Positions 34,861 to 46,074 of a stretch of 64,000 nucleotides of DNA are shown here, piece after piece. The stretch covers positions 21,450,110 to 21,514,109 of the forward strand of contig CM037777.1 of assembly GCA_021229015.1 (NCBI GenBank), read 5' to 3'. This DNA comes from Solen grandis (taxonomy: Eukaryota; Mollusca; Bivalvia; Adapedonta; Solenidae). Numbering within the stretch: the stretch's first letter is position 1; the number at the start of each line of letters is the position of its first letter. The translations under genes and the position numbers were made by a program. The notes beneath the pieces were generated by a model, which did no database searches, was not told the origin of the DNA, and was given only the letters and a program-made list of their open reading frames with translations.

Positions 34861-35759
34861 TGTCACTAACGATTACAATGAGACAATATAACGTCATCCA
34901 CAATTTCATCCAAAATCATATTTTCATATCATAAATCACGTGTAACAGGTGACGTTGAGTATTACTTATAAAAATATGCCCCTCGTGTGAATATGTGGTG
35001 TGTGTATGTGACTTCCACGTTATATGATTCATATTTACGTGTTTGGTATTGTTTATAATATATATGATATATAACAAGAAAAATAATGTATGTTTTCGTT
35101 ACTTGAAATAAAGAATACTGCTACTTCATAAAGACTATTCTAGAGAATCCAGTACCACTTGGACGACTTTGGATTGTCGGGGTCGGGGATCGAACACACG
35201 ACCTAATGATAACGGGAAAAAGTATCCTACTACTTAACCACGGGATCTAGAGTAACCTCGGAGATTGTCCGAGTATTTCTGTCTTCCGACACTCCTGCAG
35301 TTATCGCAAATTTACAGTTCCCCTCAATATAGATTCCGTGAAGTTTAATTACAACGGAAGCTTTTTTTTTTTTTTTTGTATAGTTCTGCCAATTCATAAC
35401 CTCTAAACAATTAAACCTATAATGTCATCAAACTTTACATACTTGTTCACGATCACAAAGGCTATATTGTCCATTTTGAGCAAAAAAAAAAAAAAAAAAA
35501 AAAAAACAATATCCGCATGCGAAGCTCTTATTTTTGTTATTACTGAGTCTTCCACCAGAAATTAAGATGTGTACAAGTATTCCGTTGGTTTGAACCAGAA
35601 CACTGATATCACGTCTTCATTTATTTCTAACATAGATATATGGTCATGGTTGTTGTAGTTGGTTAGTAACTATACACACACAAATTTACAGAAGGAAAAA
35701 TACAGCAGGAATGAGTTTATGTTATTTGACAACAAAACAAGCGTCAAAAAATACTCGGT
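34861..35759. other. non-coding; tRNA-like fragment and shared segment
   Basis: A reverse tRNA-like SINE head lies at about 35170-35255 (cggggatcgaacacacgacc, ctacttaaccacggg). Poly-A is at about 35484-35506. 35540-35760 matches 13400-13620. No gene is seen. Confidence 0.55.
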
Positions 35760-35965
35760 AAAAATTGGTACTTTTATAACTCCCTTGCTTGGCGCCCAGC
35801 ATATAAGGGTAGTTCCAGGACTGGTTGGCCCGGTGTCAGGATAATGTGACTTGGTGTGGTATCATGCCACATGTCTACGGCGTAATATTACAGTGTGACA
35901 GCACTAGATCTGTTTCAAGTAGACATCGTCTACGTCGGTGGACGTTAAACCCAACAAACACTTCT
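35760..35965 (+). repeat. SINE-A body, headless
   Basis: ggcgcccagcatataagggt, then ttccaggactggttggcccg, then tcatgccacatgtctacgg, ending acgttaaacccaacaaac. Confidence 0.8.
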
Positions 35966-36072
35966 CAATAATCCTATCTACAGAAGTCATTTAGAGCCAT
36001 ATAGTTGTTATTAATCTGATAGCGAAGTTCACACTTGATAATTATGACACAGCATGACAATTTACCCCCTGT

Positions 36073-36076
<4 letters not shown>

Positions 36077-36115
<39 letters not shown>

Positions 36116-36185
36116 CGTTAGTCGCAGCCGGTGATCGAACAGACGACCTCCCCCCGATTCGGGGCGGATGCTCTAACCACTTTTG
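36077..36185 (-). repeat. poly-T plus reverse tRNA-like SINE head
   Basis: 37 T followed by a reversed SINE-A head (agccggtgatcgaacagacg, then atgctctaaccac). The body is missing. Confidence 0.65.
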
Positions 36186-37024
36186 TATTCGCTTTAAATT
36201 TATATTTTCGTGATGAGCGAACAACGATTTAATTTGCAAAGGGATGAATTACACAACTCTTTAATTTTTTTCCCCATTTTTATTATATGTTCTTGAAATG
36301 ACTTTTATATCACACCTGTTTGTTATAATGCACGTCATTACTGTAATATTAGAAATTGTATTTAGATAGGGAAAGGGCCAAAACTAAGTTGGATAGAACT
36401 TGTAGCCCGACCCCATTTCAAATATTTTGAATTAAACTATGTTTAAACTAGCGAAGAGGCTGACATTTCGAATCCTGCAACCGTATATGTAATCATAGAA
36501 AACTGTATGGAACGCCATAGCTGCCTTAACATAGGCAACACATTTAACGAAGTTTATTGTCATGCTATGATGCAAACAAACTACAAAGTGGTGTTATTTT
36601 CCATTACATCCTTTAAACTTGTCATTGTGTAATGTGTATTTGTCTCTTTTTGCTGTCAGAAAGTCGGTATATGATGCTTTTGTCTTTGGTTAATAAAGGA
36701 TGTTAAAAAGGATGTTCAAATATCGTTATATGTTTATTCCTTATATACGATGCTTGATTGCCATTTTGAGGTGTCTAATACCAATACAGTGTGTTCTTTT
36801 TACCTATACAAGATACATACCTATAAAACCTTTTGTGCATTTTAATATACGTGATGTGTAATTAAAATCCGCAATAAGAAAACACTAAGTAATGAAGTAT
36901 CATTTGCGCTTCTAGCGATCATCGATATGAATCGTTTAAATTTTTACTTGGCTGGATTCAAAGATACAAGATTGAATATTGAGACAACATTTCAACTGAA
37001 ATACAAGATAATATTTTTATAAGG
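36186..37024. other. non-coding; contains segment shared with 8926-9300
   Basis: 36432-36790 repeats the actatgtttaaactagcga block found right after R1. The rest is AT-rich with no supported feature. Confidence 0.6.
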
Positions 37025-37170
37025 CATAGACACGCATATATTAATGTATGTGTTTTAAGTAGCATAGACACGCATATAATGTATGTGTTTTAAGTAGCAT
37101 AGACACGCATATATTAATGTATGTGTTTTAAGTAGCATAGACACGCATAAAATGTATGTGTTTTAAGTAG
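37025..37170 (+). repeat. 35-38-bp minisatellite, four copies
   Basis: The unit gcatagacacgcatata(tta) followed by atgtatgtgttttaagta is repeated four times, with a 3-bp length difference between alternating copies. The unit has an internal near-palindrome (acgcatat..atgtatgt). Confidence 0.9.
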
Positions 37171-37195
37171 CTTGTATTATAAGCAATACCAAGTC

Positions 37196-37405
37196 TTAAA
37201 AATGGTACGGGTATTGCTTCCTTATTTGTCGCTTAGCATATAAGGGTAGTTCCAGGACCAGTTGGTAGGTTGTCAGGATAGTGTGACTGGGTATGGTATC
37301 ACGCTACATGTCTTCTATGCAGTGTGGCAGTACTATATCTGTCTCATGTAGACAAATGTCCCCAAATGACCCAAATACTGTTGATGGGATTTTAAACCAA
37401 CACAA
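37196..37405 (+). repeat. SINE-A body, headless
   Basis: gcttagcatataagggtag, ttccaggaccagttgg, ggtatcacgctacatgtc, then aatactgttgatggg with a decayed tail. Confidence 0.75.
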
Positions 37406-37719
37406 ACATGATCAACATCGTAAAGTTTACATTTAATCATTTAATAGGACCTTTTTAACAAAACATCTCTTGCTTTTAATCAACTTTAATAGATGAAAAA
37501 ATCTAACATACCAGGGTTACATCAGTTATTATATGGGGATATGGGGTCTTATGACAACTTATCTTTTAAAAAAAGTGAGATAAAGATGAAATATTATTTT
37601 TAGGCAGTGACAAAAAATATGAATGTATTTTTTTGCACGTCTTGTCGGTATAGAGGAACGGTCCCGACTATTCCCTCAACAGGTACTCACAGCCGGGATC
37701 CACAGATCATCATAAAATT

Positions 37720-38330
37720 ATACTGACTTTTGCACATTATGTAATGTCAAAATCGCATCAGCGTATGTGAAAACATAGTGTAAATTTATTTTCAGCAGGA
37801 TTTAATAAACATTTGTGAACACAAAATAACTTTTCACATCAGAGTTGAAAAGCACCATAAGATAACAAATGGCCAAATTATTATAAAAATATATATATCA
37901 ACATGATAAAAGGACAAACAATCGTCCTGTTATCGCAAATTAGCATCATAATACGATTAAATAGCATAAAGTAACACTAAACTAGCATCATATAAATACA
38001 AAATAACATCAATCAATTCATACTAAAATATCATCATATAATGTTAGATGGCCATGAAATAAGTATAAATGATCATCATGAAATGACAAAAGATCATCGT
38101 GTAATGACATCGATCATCATTTATTTCTGAGTGAACATAGTTTAACGATAGATGATCATCGAGTATTAATCACAAATAGTGGAATGGAATGTGAGTATCA
38201 TACAGGCCGCGATAATCAGAGAAGACTAAATGAATATCACATGATGACAAATAACTATCCTAGCATTTAAAATGGTCAGCATGTAATGTCATGTGAGCAT
38301 CATAAAATGTAGACTGACTTATCATTTTAT
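37720..38330. repeat. degenerate ~22-bp repeat field ('gatcatcatgtaatgaca')
   Basis: Many imperfect copies of gatcatca(t/c)g(t/a)aatgac spaced about 20-25 bp apart, clearest between 38040 and 38180. The strand is strongly A-rich. It does not encode anything I recognise. Confidence 0.55.
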
Positions 38331-38439
38331 AATGCAAATGGGGACTACTAGTATGTATTTGTGAAAGGACATAACATATTTATTTCTTAACAACATTGTG
38401 AACTATTATTTTAAGGCAGGTATGGCGTTCCCTAAAGCT

Positions 38440-39240
38440 AGATATAACATACTTTACCATTGTCCACTAATGCTTTATTAATTCATCCGAAACAAAATTA
38501 TTCAGTTTTTCGTTTAGCAATTAAAATGTCATGGACTACCGACCATAAACAAAATTAGCAATTAAAATGTCATGGACTACCGACCATAAACAAAATTGAA
38601 CAAGCGGGAGCAGTTCCGATCTAGCCGATACACGTGAATCCAATGGAAACGACTTAACACACGTCAAAGGTAGATTCACGGGACTTCCTTAGCAACAGCA
38701 TTATGTGTCATTCAGAGGCAGAGCAACATCTAAGTCGGTTAGAACTCATACAATTTCTATATGAATCCTAACCTATACGTAAGTTTAACTTTAAGTTAAT
38801 TAAATCAAATAAAACCTTTCTTAGTGTTTATACATTATTTCAGCTCATATTCATATATTGTGTGTGTTTGAAATGATCAACGATAGTAGACTGTAGAAAG
38901 TTATTTGTTCAAGAAAGTAATCACACAAATAGTCATTAATCACCGATGTTGGTCAAAAACAATTATTCATAATAAATAGGTGGAGATGAAGATCATATCC
39001 AGCATGTATGTAAAGTGACGTTATTAAACTTCTTTATATCTTATGCTTTTGTTTCACGACTCAATATATCAATGCTTCGTAAATATAGAGTATACGTTTC
39101 GCTAATGGTTATAAACATGTTAAAGCAAAATGCGTAATCTATTCCATTATAATTCTGTTAAAGTAACGCAAAAGATTAAATTGTACCTCTAAATATTGAG
39201 CTTTTTCTGGACGGTGTTCAGTACTGTATATACATTATTG
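38440..39240. repeat. partial segmental repeat, copy R4
   Basis: Diverged copy of the middle of R1-R3 (aaaggtagattcacg, gacttccttagcaacagca, cctctaaatattgagcttt). It includes a perfect 41-bp tandem duplication at 38516-38597 not present in the other copies. It ends about 100 bp before the N gap. Confidence 0.75.
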
Positions 39241-39344
39241 TTATTCTATTAGTATGTCCAATTAAAATGGGTTTTCAGTTCCATTAGCGCATGTGCAAAT
39301 TTGTATTGCATTTGAATGTAAAGTTGTGATTGTAATAATTTTAA

Positions 39345-39444
39345 NNNNNNNNNNNNNNNNNNNNNNNNNNNNNNNNNNNNNNNNNNNNNNNNNNNNNNNN
39401 NNNNNNNNNNNNNNNNNNNNNNNNNNNNNNNNNNNNNNNNNNNN
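39345..39444. other. assembly gap (100 N)
   Basis: Exactly 100 N. The left side is repeat R4. The right side begins 342 bp before the first visible exon of a USP37-like gene whose 5' half is missing. Confidence 0.99.
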
Positions 39445-39786
39445 GTTAGATTTTGTCCCACAAACACGATGTTAACAAAGGAGCACTGTCATTGTTTGTG
39501 GCCAAACCTATTGTTATTCAAATAAAAGTTCGGGTCAGGGAACTATCCATTGAGAAATAGCATGGAGGACAGAACCATTTATCTAATTCATGTATATAGT
39601 AAACAATTTCATGTTAAAATCTGATGTTGCTTGGGTAATCAACTTCTTGGATAATGATTATTGTTCATATTTTATTAACGTAAGTGTGCCTTATCAAATT
39701 TTGAGTAGTATAGCTTTGGTGTAGATATGTTCTATAAATAATGACAGACTTCACAGAATGACAAGAGTTTTGTTGTATGTCATCAG

Positions 39787-39859
39787 ATGAAGCAAGAGTG
39801 CGGGGAAGAGTCTGACCTAGAGAGAGCACTGGAGCTCAGCATCCACAGCAAGAAACAAG
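39787..39859 (+). CDS. USP37: USP37-like deubiquitinase, exon with first visible UIM
   Basis: This is a 73-bp exon after acceptor gtatgtcatcag, with donor GTTTGT and exit phase 1. It encodes E-E-S-D-L-E-R-A-L-E-L-S-I-H, a clear ubiquitin-interacting motif (acidic start, Ala and Ser at the conserved spacing). In USP37 such motifs sit inside the catalytic domain and help it bind ubiquitin chains; USP37 removes ubiquitin from cell-cycle and replication proteins. The codon at 39787 happens to be ATG but is unlikely to be the true start, since PH-like and Cys-box exons should precede it. Those exons are not seen in the window. Confidence 0.75.
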
Positions 39860-40240
39860 GTTTGTGGACACCACCAGCATCATGGCCATTATATCTATCT
39901 AATGGTCACTAATATTTTCACATGATCACTATTGCCCATTTTAATAGTCACTACTGTCTTTTCCGTGAATAACACAGCCTTGTCTTAACTGTCCTTAAGT
40001 TTAAACTTTATTTAGTTTACATTGATTACGAAACAAAGTTATCACAACTTATATTTAATCACTCTCGATGTGGTGGCGGCGTATGTGGTCATTATTGTGG
40101 GAGGAACCCGGAGAAAACCCACGTGTATGGATGGGCGACCATTGGTGAGAAGCAAGGCGCATTACCACTACGCTATCCAGGCACACCTGTCCTTCAAAAT
40201 AGTCACTATTGTTATCTGATGTGAATTCAGTGGTTTTTGT

Positions 40241-40330
40241 GTCACCTGCTGTAAGCAGAGGTGACACATAGGGATCACTTTTCTGTCATCTGTCTGTCTG
40301 TCCGTCACACTTTGTCCGTCACACTTCAAA
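40241..40330 (+). repeat. hairpin repeat 'gtgtcacctgctgtaagcag' in USP37 intron
   Basis: Near-palindromic start (gtgtcacct ... aggtgacac) followed by agggatcacttttctgtc and tctgtctgtccgtc. Related copies lie in later introns at about 44995 and 46590, at the start of the two exon-bearing duplicated units. Confidence 0.7.
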
Positions 40331-40646
40331 CTGTTACATGTTTGCCTAGTATGAGCTGAACAGTTTTCCACTTGAAATAAATTTTCCGTGTTCTATTTAT
40401 AGACAGGAATTCATTGTTATTGAATTTGTGCAGTTTAATTATGTAATTAATGTTCAGGCAAAAAAATAAAACAATTATTTCATGGTAATTTGTATAACAG
40501 TGAAAACTGTTGCCCTCGTTGGAAATGACCTTAGGTACTATCTTGTGTTTGTAATGAGAATTTAATTATGTTCAATGTGACTAACACAATATTTGAAAAA
40601 TTTCGATAAGGAACTCCGCCATGTTTTGATTTTATTTGCATTTCAG

Positions 40647-41768
40647 GTCTGCTTTCAAAGAAAGATCTGAATGAAATGTCAGAGGAAGAAAGGATTCAGC
40701 TGGCAATTGAACAAAGCCTCATGGACACCGATCCTTATCACTATAGTAACTACACTCAAAATGATGATGTCATCAATAGTGTTGATCATGACTACACAGG
40801 AAAAAGTGACCTCATTGGTGGCAATCATCAACATTCGCTAGAAAATGGTGAATTTAGTAATGGGGACCATGCAGTGGTTGAAAACGGTGATGATATTAAA
40901 TTAAGCAGTGATAATGATAAAAGTTTGACTTACGACTCAAGTCCCGAGGATCTAGATTCTGGTGTTGCTAATGACAACGTAGTGCCTCAGAAATGTGGGG
41001 TTAGTTTGACAGAAAATTCAGGGACACCGCATCATGATCTCTCGATCTCAAGCGTTGAATGCCCTTGTGACAGTAGTGACCTTATTATCTCTGTCTCTTC
41101 ATCAGAAAGTGAGCCCGCAGTTGATGGTAAGGTAGAAGAGACAGACTCTGTAAAGAAACGTTCCAGGGTTAGTTGGACCAAGAGGTTGACGGAAGTCTCC
41201 AGTCATTTTTCCAGTGGTGATGACGATGACATGTTTGTTTGTAGAGGTCGCAAGTGTTCTGAAGCATCTGACGGAGGTGAGGTGAAAAACAACGGGGAAT
41301 CTTTAAATTGTGTTGGGCCAACGGAGGTACTGATTGAGTCCGACACTAGTCAAAGCGTTGTGGATCTGACTATATCGGAGTGTGTAAGTGGTGAGGATAC
41401 AGTACTAAGAACTTCAAAAAATACTGATGAAAATCAAAACAAGCTAAAAAAGAATGTTTTAGAAAGGAGTGAAGACTTTGTAATGACTGCAGATGGAGTG
41501 AGTGTGAAAGAAGAAAGTGGTTATGAAACAGAGAAATGTGTGTCCGGGGATGGGGCTCACGTGAGAGAGTTGTATGAAGGAGTGGAACAAGTCTTTGATT
41601 CAGATAGGAAGCCAGTAGGTTCCAGGGTACCAGCCAGTGAAAAAGTGGGTCATACGGAGGTTTCTAACAAGGGAGATAATTGTGTGAAGAGCTCCCCATC
41701 AGTAACTCTGGGAGGGTCGGAAATGGGTCTGAAAGAGGATGAACCGGATTTTGACTGCCAGGAGGATG
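40647..41768 (+). CDS. USP37: USP37-like deubiquitinase, large exon with second UIM and acidic insert
   Basis: The acceptor is ttatttgcatttcag at 40646 and the donor GTGAGTTA at 41769. The phase-1 join gives G-L-L-S-K-K-D-L-N-E and then S-E-E-E-R-I-Q-L-A-I-E-Q-S-L, a second ubiquitin-interacting motif shortly after the first, as in the paired motifs of USP37. The remaining ~350 residues are acidic and rich in Ser, Asp and Asn (for example S-S-D-N-D-K-S-L-T-Y-D-S-S-P-E-D-L-D-S-G), most likely disordered. This insert looks longer than I would expect from vertebrate USP37. The open frame reads past the donor to a stop at 41800. I prefer splicing because the phase fits the next exon. Confidence 0.75.
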
Positions 41769-41929
41769 GTGAGTTATTTCACTTGTTTGCAGATATTTAA
41801 TCTCTATTTTCACTTTTCACACATAAATGAAGAGTTTGCAAACTACTAGTAATATCTTGTTTATCATATAAGTGTAAAAGCCACACTTGAATCATATTGC
41901 ATATTTACTAACTTTGACTTAAGTTGTTA

Positions 41930-42905
41930 AAATGGTACTGATAGCTTCCATTTGGTGCTTAGCATGTACACAAGTTATTCAAGGACTGGTTTATCCTGTG
42001 TCAGAATAATGTGAATGGTATGATTCTGCAGTGCGGCAGCACTATATCTTTCTCAAATAGACATACTCTCAGGGCTCAAATTTATTTTAATTTTTTTCCC
42101 ACTCGCAAAAAAATGCGAGTGGTTTAAAACATAACTGGCAAACTTTTTTTCTACTCACATTTTCCGAAAATGCAAGTGTTAATTGAGCCGGACTCTATTT
42201 TAAGTTTGTCAACCAAATCCTTCTCCCATTTCTCCAGTCTTTATCGCCAGTTCGTTAAGATCTTTGTGCTTTCTTCGGTTTGTCGATTTCAGATTCTGTG
42301 CAAAGTTCATTGACATCACAAGATGTAATAAAAAAACCAGATATCGTTCATTTTGACATTGTACAATGATGATCGAATCAGCATCAGAAGCGTTTTCTTT
42401 GCAAACCGGATATGTAAAAAGGCTTCATGGTCAATACGGGGTTGTAGATAACTTTTATTGATTGAAATGAAAATTATATATTGTAATTTTAAATTTAATT
42501 AAAAAATATAATTAGAAAATAAAGCAGTACAAGTATCAATATTCATTAGGGGAAATATTAATTGAAAACAGCAGATGTTTTAACATATATGTGTTCATGT
42601 GTTGTGTAACATAGTCCCGCATTTGATACTAATCATACAACAATTTACTGGTGTAAATTTTGCTTTTTGATATTAAAAACAAGCTAGGATTGTTTAGTTT
42701 TGATGATGTTATTGATTACCTTATTGAAACTCTCATTTAGACATGTTTAAGCCAAAATTTTCACTCGCAAAAAATGCTAGTGGTTTAAAACATAACTCGC
42801 AAATTTCATTTTCTGCTCGCATTTTGCAGAAATGCGAGTGTTAATTTTGAGCCCTGACTCTCCTAATGACTGAAATACTGTTAGACATTAAACCCAAACA
42901 AAACA
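41930..42905 (+). repeat. SINE-A body split by a hAT-like element
   Basis: The SINE runs 41930-42070 (tccatttggtgcttagcatg, caaggactgg, tctttctcaaatagacat) and resumes at 42857-42905 (actctcctaatgactg, aatactgttagac, taaacccaaacaaa). The piece between is the element listed next. Confidence 0.75.
42071..42856. mobile_element. hAT-like element with agggctcaaatt termini
   Basis: It starts agggctcaaattt and ends ttaattttgagccct. Both ends carry an internal hairpin of actcgc..gcgagt type and a shared gtggtttaaaacataact block. A 6-bp direct repeat (actctc) flanks it at 42065-42070 and 42857-42862. No transposase frame. Assignment to hAT rests on terminal form only. Confidence 0.6.
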
Positions 42906-43401
42906 AAAGCTGTCGACACTAACAGTGTCCCGAGATCCTGAAGACACCAAAAATTGGGAAGGGACTCCAGAATTGACATGCCAGGGATTCCGTCAGGACA
43001 TATACTTTTTGATTGAAAGTAAATTGAACAGCCATATTTGTTGTAAACAAATGTAATCTTCTTCGTAAAACTTTCTTATTAGTAACCCTCTGATAAATTG
43101 CAACTTTACAAGCAATGGTTGTACAAAGAAAGCCAACCTGTATACAAGTAGTGAGATGGACTCCTGAATTTCAAAGCAGATGTTCTGTCGGTATACCTGG
43201 CTAAAATGTTAGTGTCAAACGCTAACAAACAAGCATACTGCATCCATCTGGTTCATAATTTTAAAAAAAAAGCAATTATTGACTTAATGATTGTGTTATG
43301 AAGTTAATCAACATGGATATATATTCTCTAATTTATCAACCATCTTTATGAAATAAACCCTAAAAAAATGTGTGTGAAATAATGCCCTTCCTTCTCCCTA
43401 G

Positions 43402-43561
43402 ACTCCTGGATGTTGGAGGCAGATGACAAAGAGAACACATCCCCAGGGACAGAGAGACCACGCCTGTCTGACCCTGCCCAGTTTAGTCTGGATACTGAGT
43501 GGTGGATGAAGTAGACGGCTCCGTGGAGGAGGCTCTGGACCTGCCAGAGATACACAACGAG
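43402..43561 (+). CDS. USP37: USP37-like deubiquitinase, linker exon with apparent 1-bp deletion
   Basis: The acceptor is ccttctccctag and the donor GTAATA. Entry in phase gives D-S-W-M-L-E-A-D-D-K-E-N-T-S-P-G and so on, until a TAG at 43512-43514. From about 43502 another frame reads V-D-E-V-D-G-S-V-E-E-A-L-D-L-P-E-I-H-N-E and leaves the exon in the phase the next exon needs. A single missing G in a run near 43500-43504 (gagtggtggatg) would explain it. This could be a consensus error or a real disabling mutation. No other splice choice restores the frame. Confidence 0.65.
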
Positions 43562-43599
43562 GTAATACTTGGGGTGGTAACTTTCTGGGGATACTTGCG

Positions 43600-44000
43600 G
43601 GTTTTTTTATGCCCCCAACAAAAAAAGGGGGGCATTTAGATTTGCCTTTGTCCGTCCATACGTCCGTCCCGAAACTTTGTGACATACATAACTACAAAAG
43701 TATTTGTACTACAGACTTTATGGATATATTGTTCAGGACATGAACTTGCGCACCTGGCTATTTCTATCGAACCATGGTTGAAGTTGACAGAGTTATGGGC
43801 TTTTGTTTTTGAAAAATATGGAATTTTATGCTTATGATGCATGTAACTCTGAAATTATATGTACTACAAACTTGACACTTCATGGATATATTACTCAGGA
43901 CATGATTTGCGCACCTGGGTGTTGGCCTTTGTTTTGTAAATGCGACGGGTGGGCGCATCTGTGTCCTCTGGACACATTTATAGTTATGCCTATTTGTTAG
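43600..44000 (+). repeat. 'gtccgtccatacgtccgtcc' repeat in intron
   Basis: Starts atgcccccaacaaaaaaagg and continues through gtccgtcc motifs and two ttatggatatatt..caggacatg copies (43717 and 43881). It belongs to the broad class of GC-start 'gtccgtc' repeats also at 46075 and 51731. Confidence 0.5.
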
Positions 44001-44429
44001 ATCCTAAAATTGGCCCCATTCCCAATAGAAAACACATATTTTTCCAAAGAGACAAAAGAAATGTCCAATCAGAATATCTGCTTCTTGAAAAATCCAGTAA
44101 GGTGATATATGTTAATATCTTTTTCCAACCGGGGCATGTGTGTGTGGGGGTCCATTTCCCAAAATTAGCAGAAAAAAAACTGTTTTAGGACGAGATATTG
44201 TTACTTTTGCTCCATTTTTAAGTGGCTGTGGGTTGTCTTTAGAATCATATCTTTGGATTGCTTACATTAGATAAACTTCTCTTCAAAATACAGAATTATA
44301 CAAGATGTAGTGTGTAAAGTGAAAAGAGTCAAATATTGTGGTTTAGGAAGGGTAATATACAGTTCAGCACTTCGCATTGAGTATTTATTCAGGACAATTT
44401 TGTGGATCCCCAGCCACATCATACCAAAT

Positions 44430-44675
44430 TCTTAAAAAAATTGGTACTGGTATAGCTCCCTTACTTGGCACTCAGCATGTAGTAGTTTTGTAGTTCCGTT
44501 TTGGGTAGTTCCAGGACTGGTTGAGTCAGTGTCAGGATAATGTGACTGGGTGTGTTATCATGCAATATGTCTACAGTGTGATACTGCAGTGTGGCAGCTC
44601 TTATCTGTCTCAAGTAGACATAATCTCCTCTAAATGACTAAAATACTGTCAATGGGATGTTAAACCCAACCAACA
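44430..44675 (+). repeat. SINE-A body, headless
   Basis: ggcactcagcatgtagtag, ttccaggactggttgagtc, gatactgcagtgtggcagc, tctcaagtagacataatctc, then tgttaaacccaaccaaca. Confidence 0.75.
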
Positions 44676-45300
44676 GACTTCCTAGGATCCTTCTGTGGTG
44701 AGAAAATCTCATTGAACTCTGTTTGACCACTTAATTGTGGCCAAAAAAAAAACAAAAAAAAAACTGATACTATTACTATAAGGAAAGAGAGCCAAGTTTG
44801 GTGAAGGGGGAGGGTCATCTATGGTTTCAACACTTTATTTCACAATTGTTATTATGCTTCATTGATCGGACAGTTTTGTTGGTACATATACCCGTTTGAC
44901 AGAAGTGGGAACTATATAGGAATCATGCTTGATCTGTTCCATACTGGTATTTCATAAAGACAAGATTGAATGTGTGGGTATTAATCACTTTTTGTGTCAC
45001 CAGCTGTAAGCAGAGGGGTCACATAGGGATCACTTTTCTGTTGTCTGTCCGTCCGTCTGCCCGTCCATCCATCTGTCAGTCACACTTTTTCAGTCATGCT
45101 TCAGCACATATATGTATTTATTAAGATCACCCTTCCAGTGAAAGTTCTTTTGTTTGTGATTTCAAGTTCAAAATTAAAAGACCAATATTCATGGTGTCAA
45201 TATTTATGAAAATGTCCATTCACAAAATAATTTAAAAAACAATATATGCATAACTAAGTTTGATTTTGTAGCATTTTAGAGTTGGTTGGTTTGTTTTCAG

Positions 45301-45370
45301 ACAGGAGATCTCCCCTACTCCTACAGACTGGTCAGTGTGGTCAACCACATGGGGCTCTCCTCCTCCACTG
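45301..45370 (+). CDS. USP37: USP37-like deubiquitinase, C-terminal lobe exon
   Basis: This is a 70-bp exon with acceptor tggtttgttttcag and donor GTGAGTCT, entry phase 0 and exit phase 1. It encodes L-P-Y-S-Y-R-L-V-S-V-V-N-H-M-G-L-S-S-S-T-(G), the conserved strand-turn just before the His box of the USP fold and characteristic of the USP37/26/29 group. A decayed copy of this exon lies 1.6 kb downstream (46901-46951). Confidence 0.85.
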
Positions 45371-45739
45371 GTGAGTCTCTCTCTCTCCATTTCTTCCTCT
45401 GTCTCTCACTGCCTCTCTCTTTCTCTTTCCCTCCTGCCCTCTCTCTCTTGGGGAGTTAAATGTTTACACATGTCCCATCCCATTCTCTTTCATTTAAATC
45501 TATCCTTTGTTAATTGCAACTGATGGTATGCCATTTGAACTTTGAGACAGTATTTGAGTGTCATGTGTTGTTTTAATGCCCCCGGCTTCACAGAAGTCTT
45601 TTTGGAATCACACTGGGGAATCACATCATATCTTGCCTAAATACATTACAGAAGACACCTGGGATGCAGGGCTCTCTAATTACCTTTGGGCAAAAACAGT
45701 ATCTACCTTCGCAGGGATTGTTGTGTTTTCCTCCTGTAG

Positions 45740-45790
45740 GTGAAATTAAAATGGCAATACTTACACATTCATACAATGATGATGTATAAA
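45740..45790 (+). pseudogene. decayed duplicate of the His-box exon start
   Basis: gaaattaaaatggcaatac then ttacacattcatac and gatgatgtata aligns with the intron end and first ~30 bp of the real exon at 47325 (aaattaaaatgtgaatac, ttaccaggtcactacc, gtgatgtatat). The acceptor AG and the Gly-His-Tyr codons are lost. It belongs to the upstream member of the intragenic tandem duplication. Confidence 0.45.
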
Positions 45791-46074
45791 ATAGCGAAAC
45801 AGTGCTGCTGTAGCTTATTGGGTAAAACTGAAATGAAAATTAATGGTATACTGTGCAAACAATCTACCACTTAACTATTCTTGTTATTTGTATGAGCTCT
45901 TAGATGGTAGGGTAAATTTTGCTTTTTGGGGGGTGGGGGGGGGCATACTTTTTGGCTGGGGGAATGGTGCCCAATTTTGGCACTTAAAATGGAGATTGAG
46001 AGCCCTGGGATGTGAGGGTATTAATTACCAGTGCAAAAAAAAAGCAGATCATCAGCCTTATACCAGCATTGTTA

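Noticed and set aside
41769..41800. Extension of the large USP37 exon to the in-frame stop at 41800
   Set aside because: A strong donor at 41769 gives the right phase to the next exon, and the downstream exons carry the conserved USP C-terminus.
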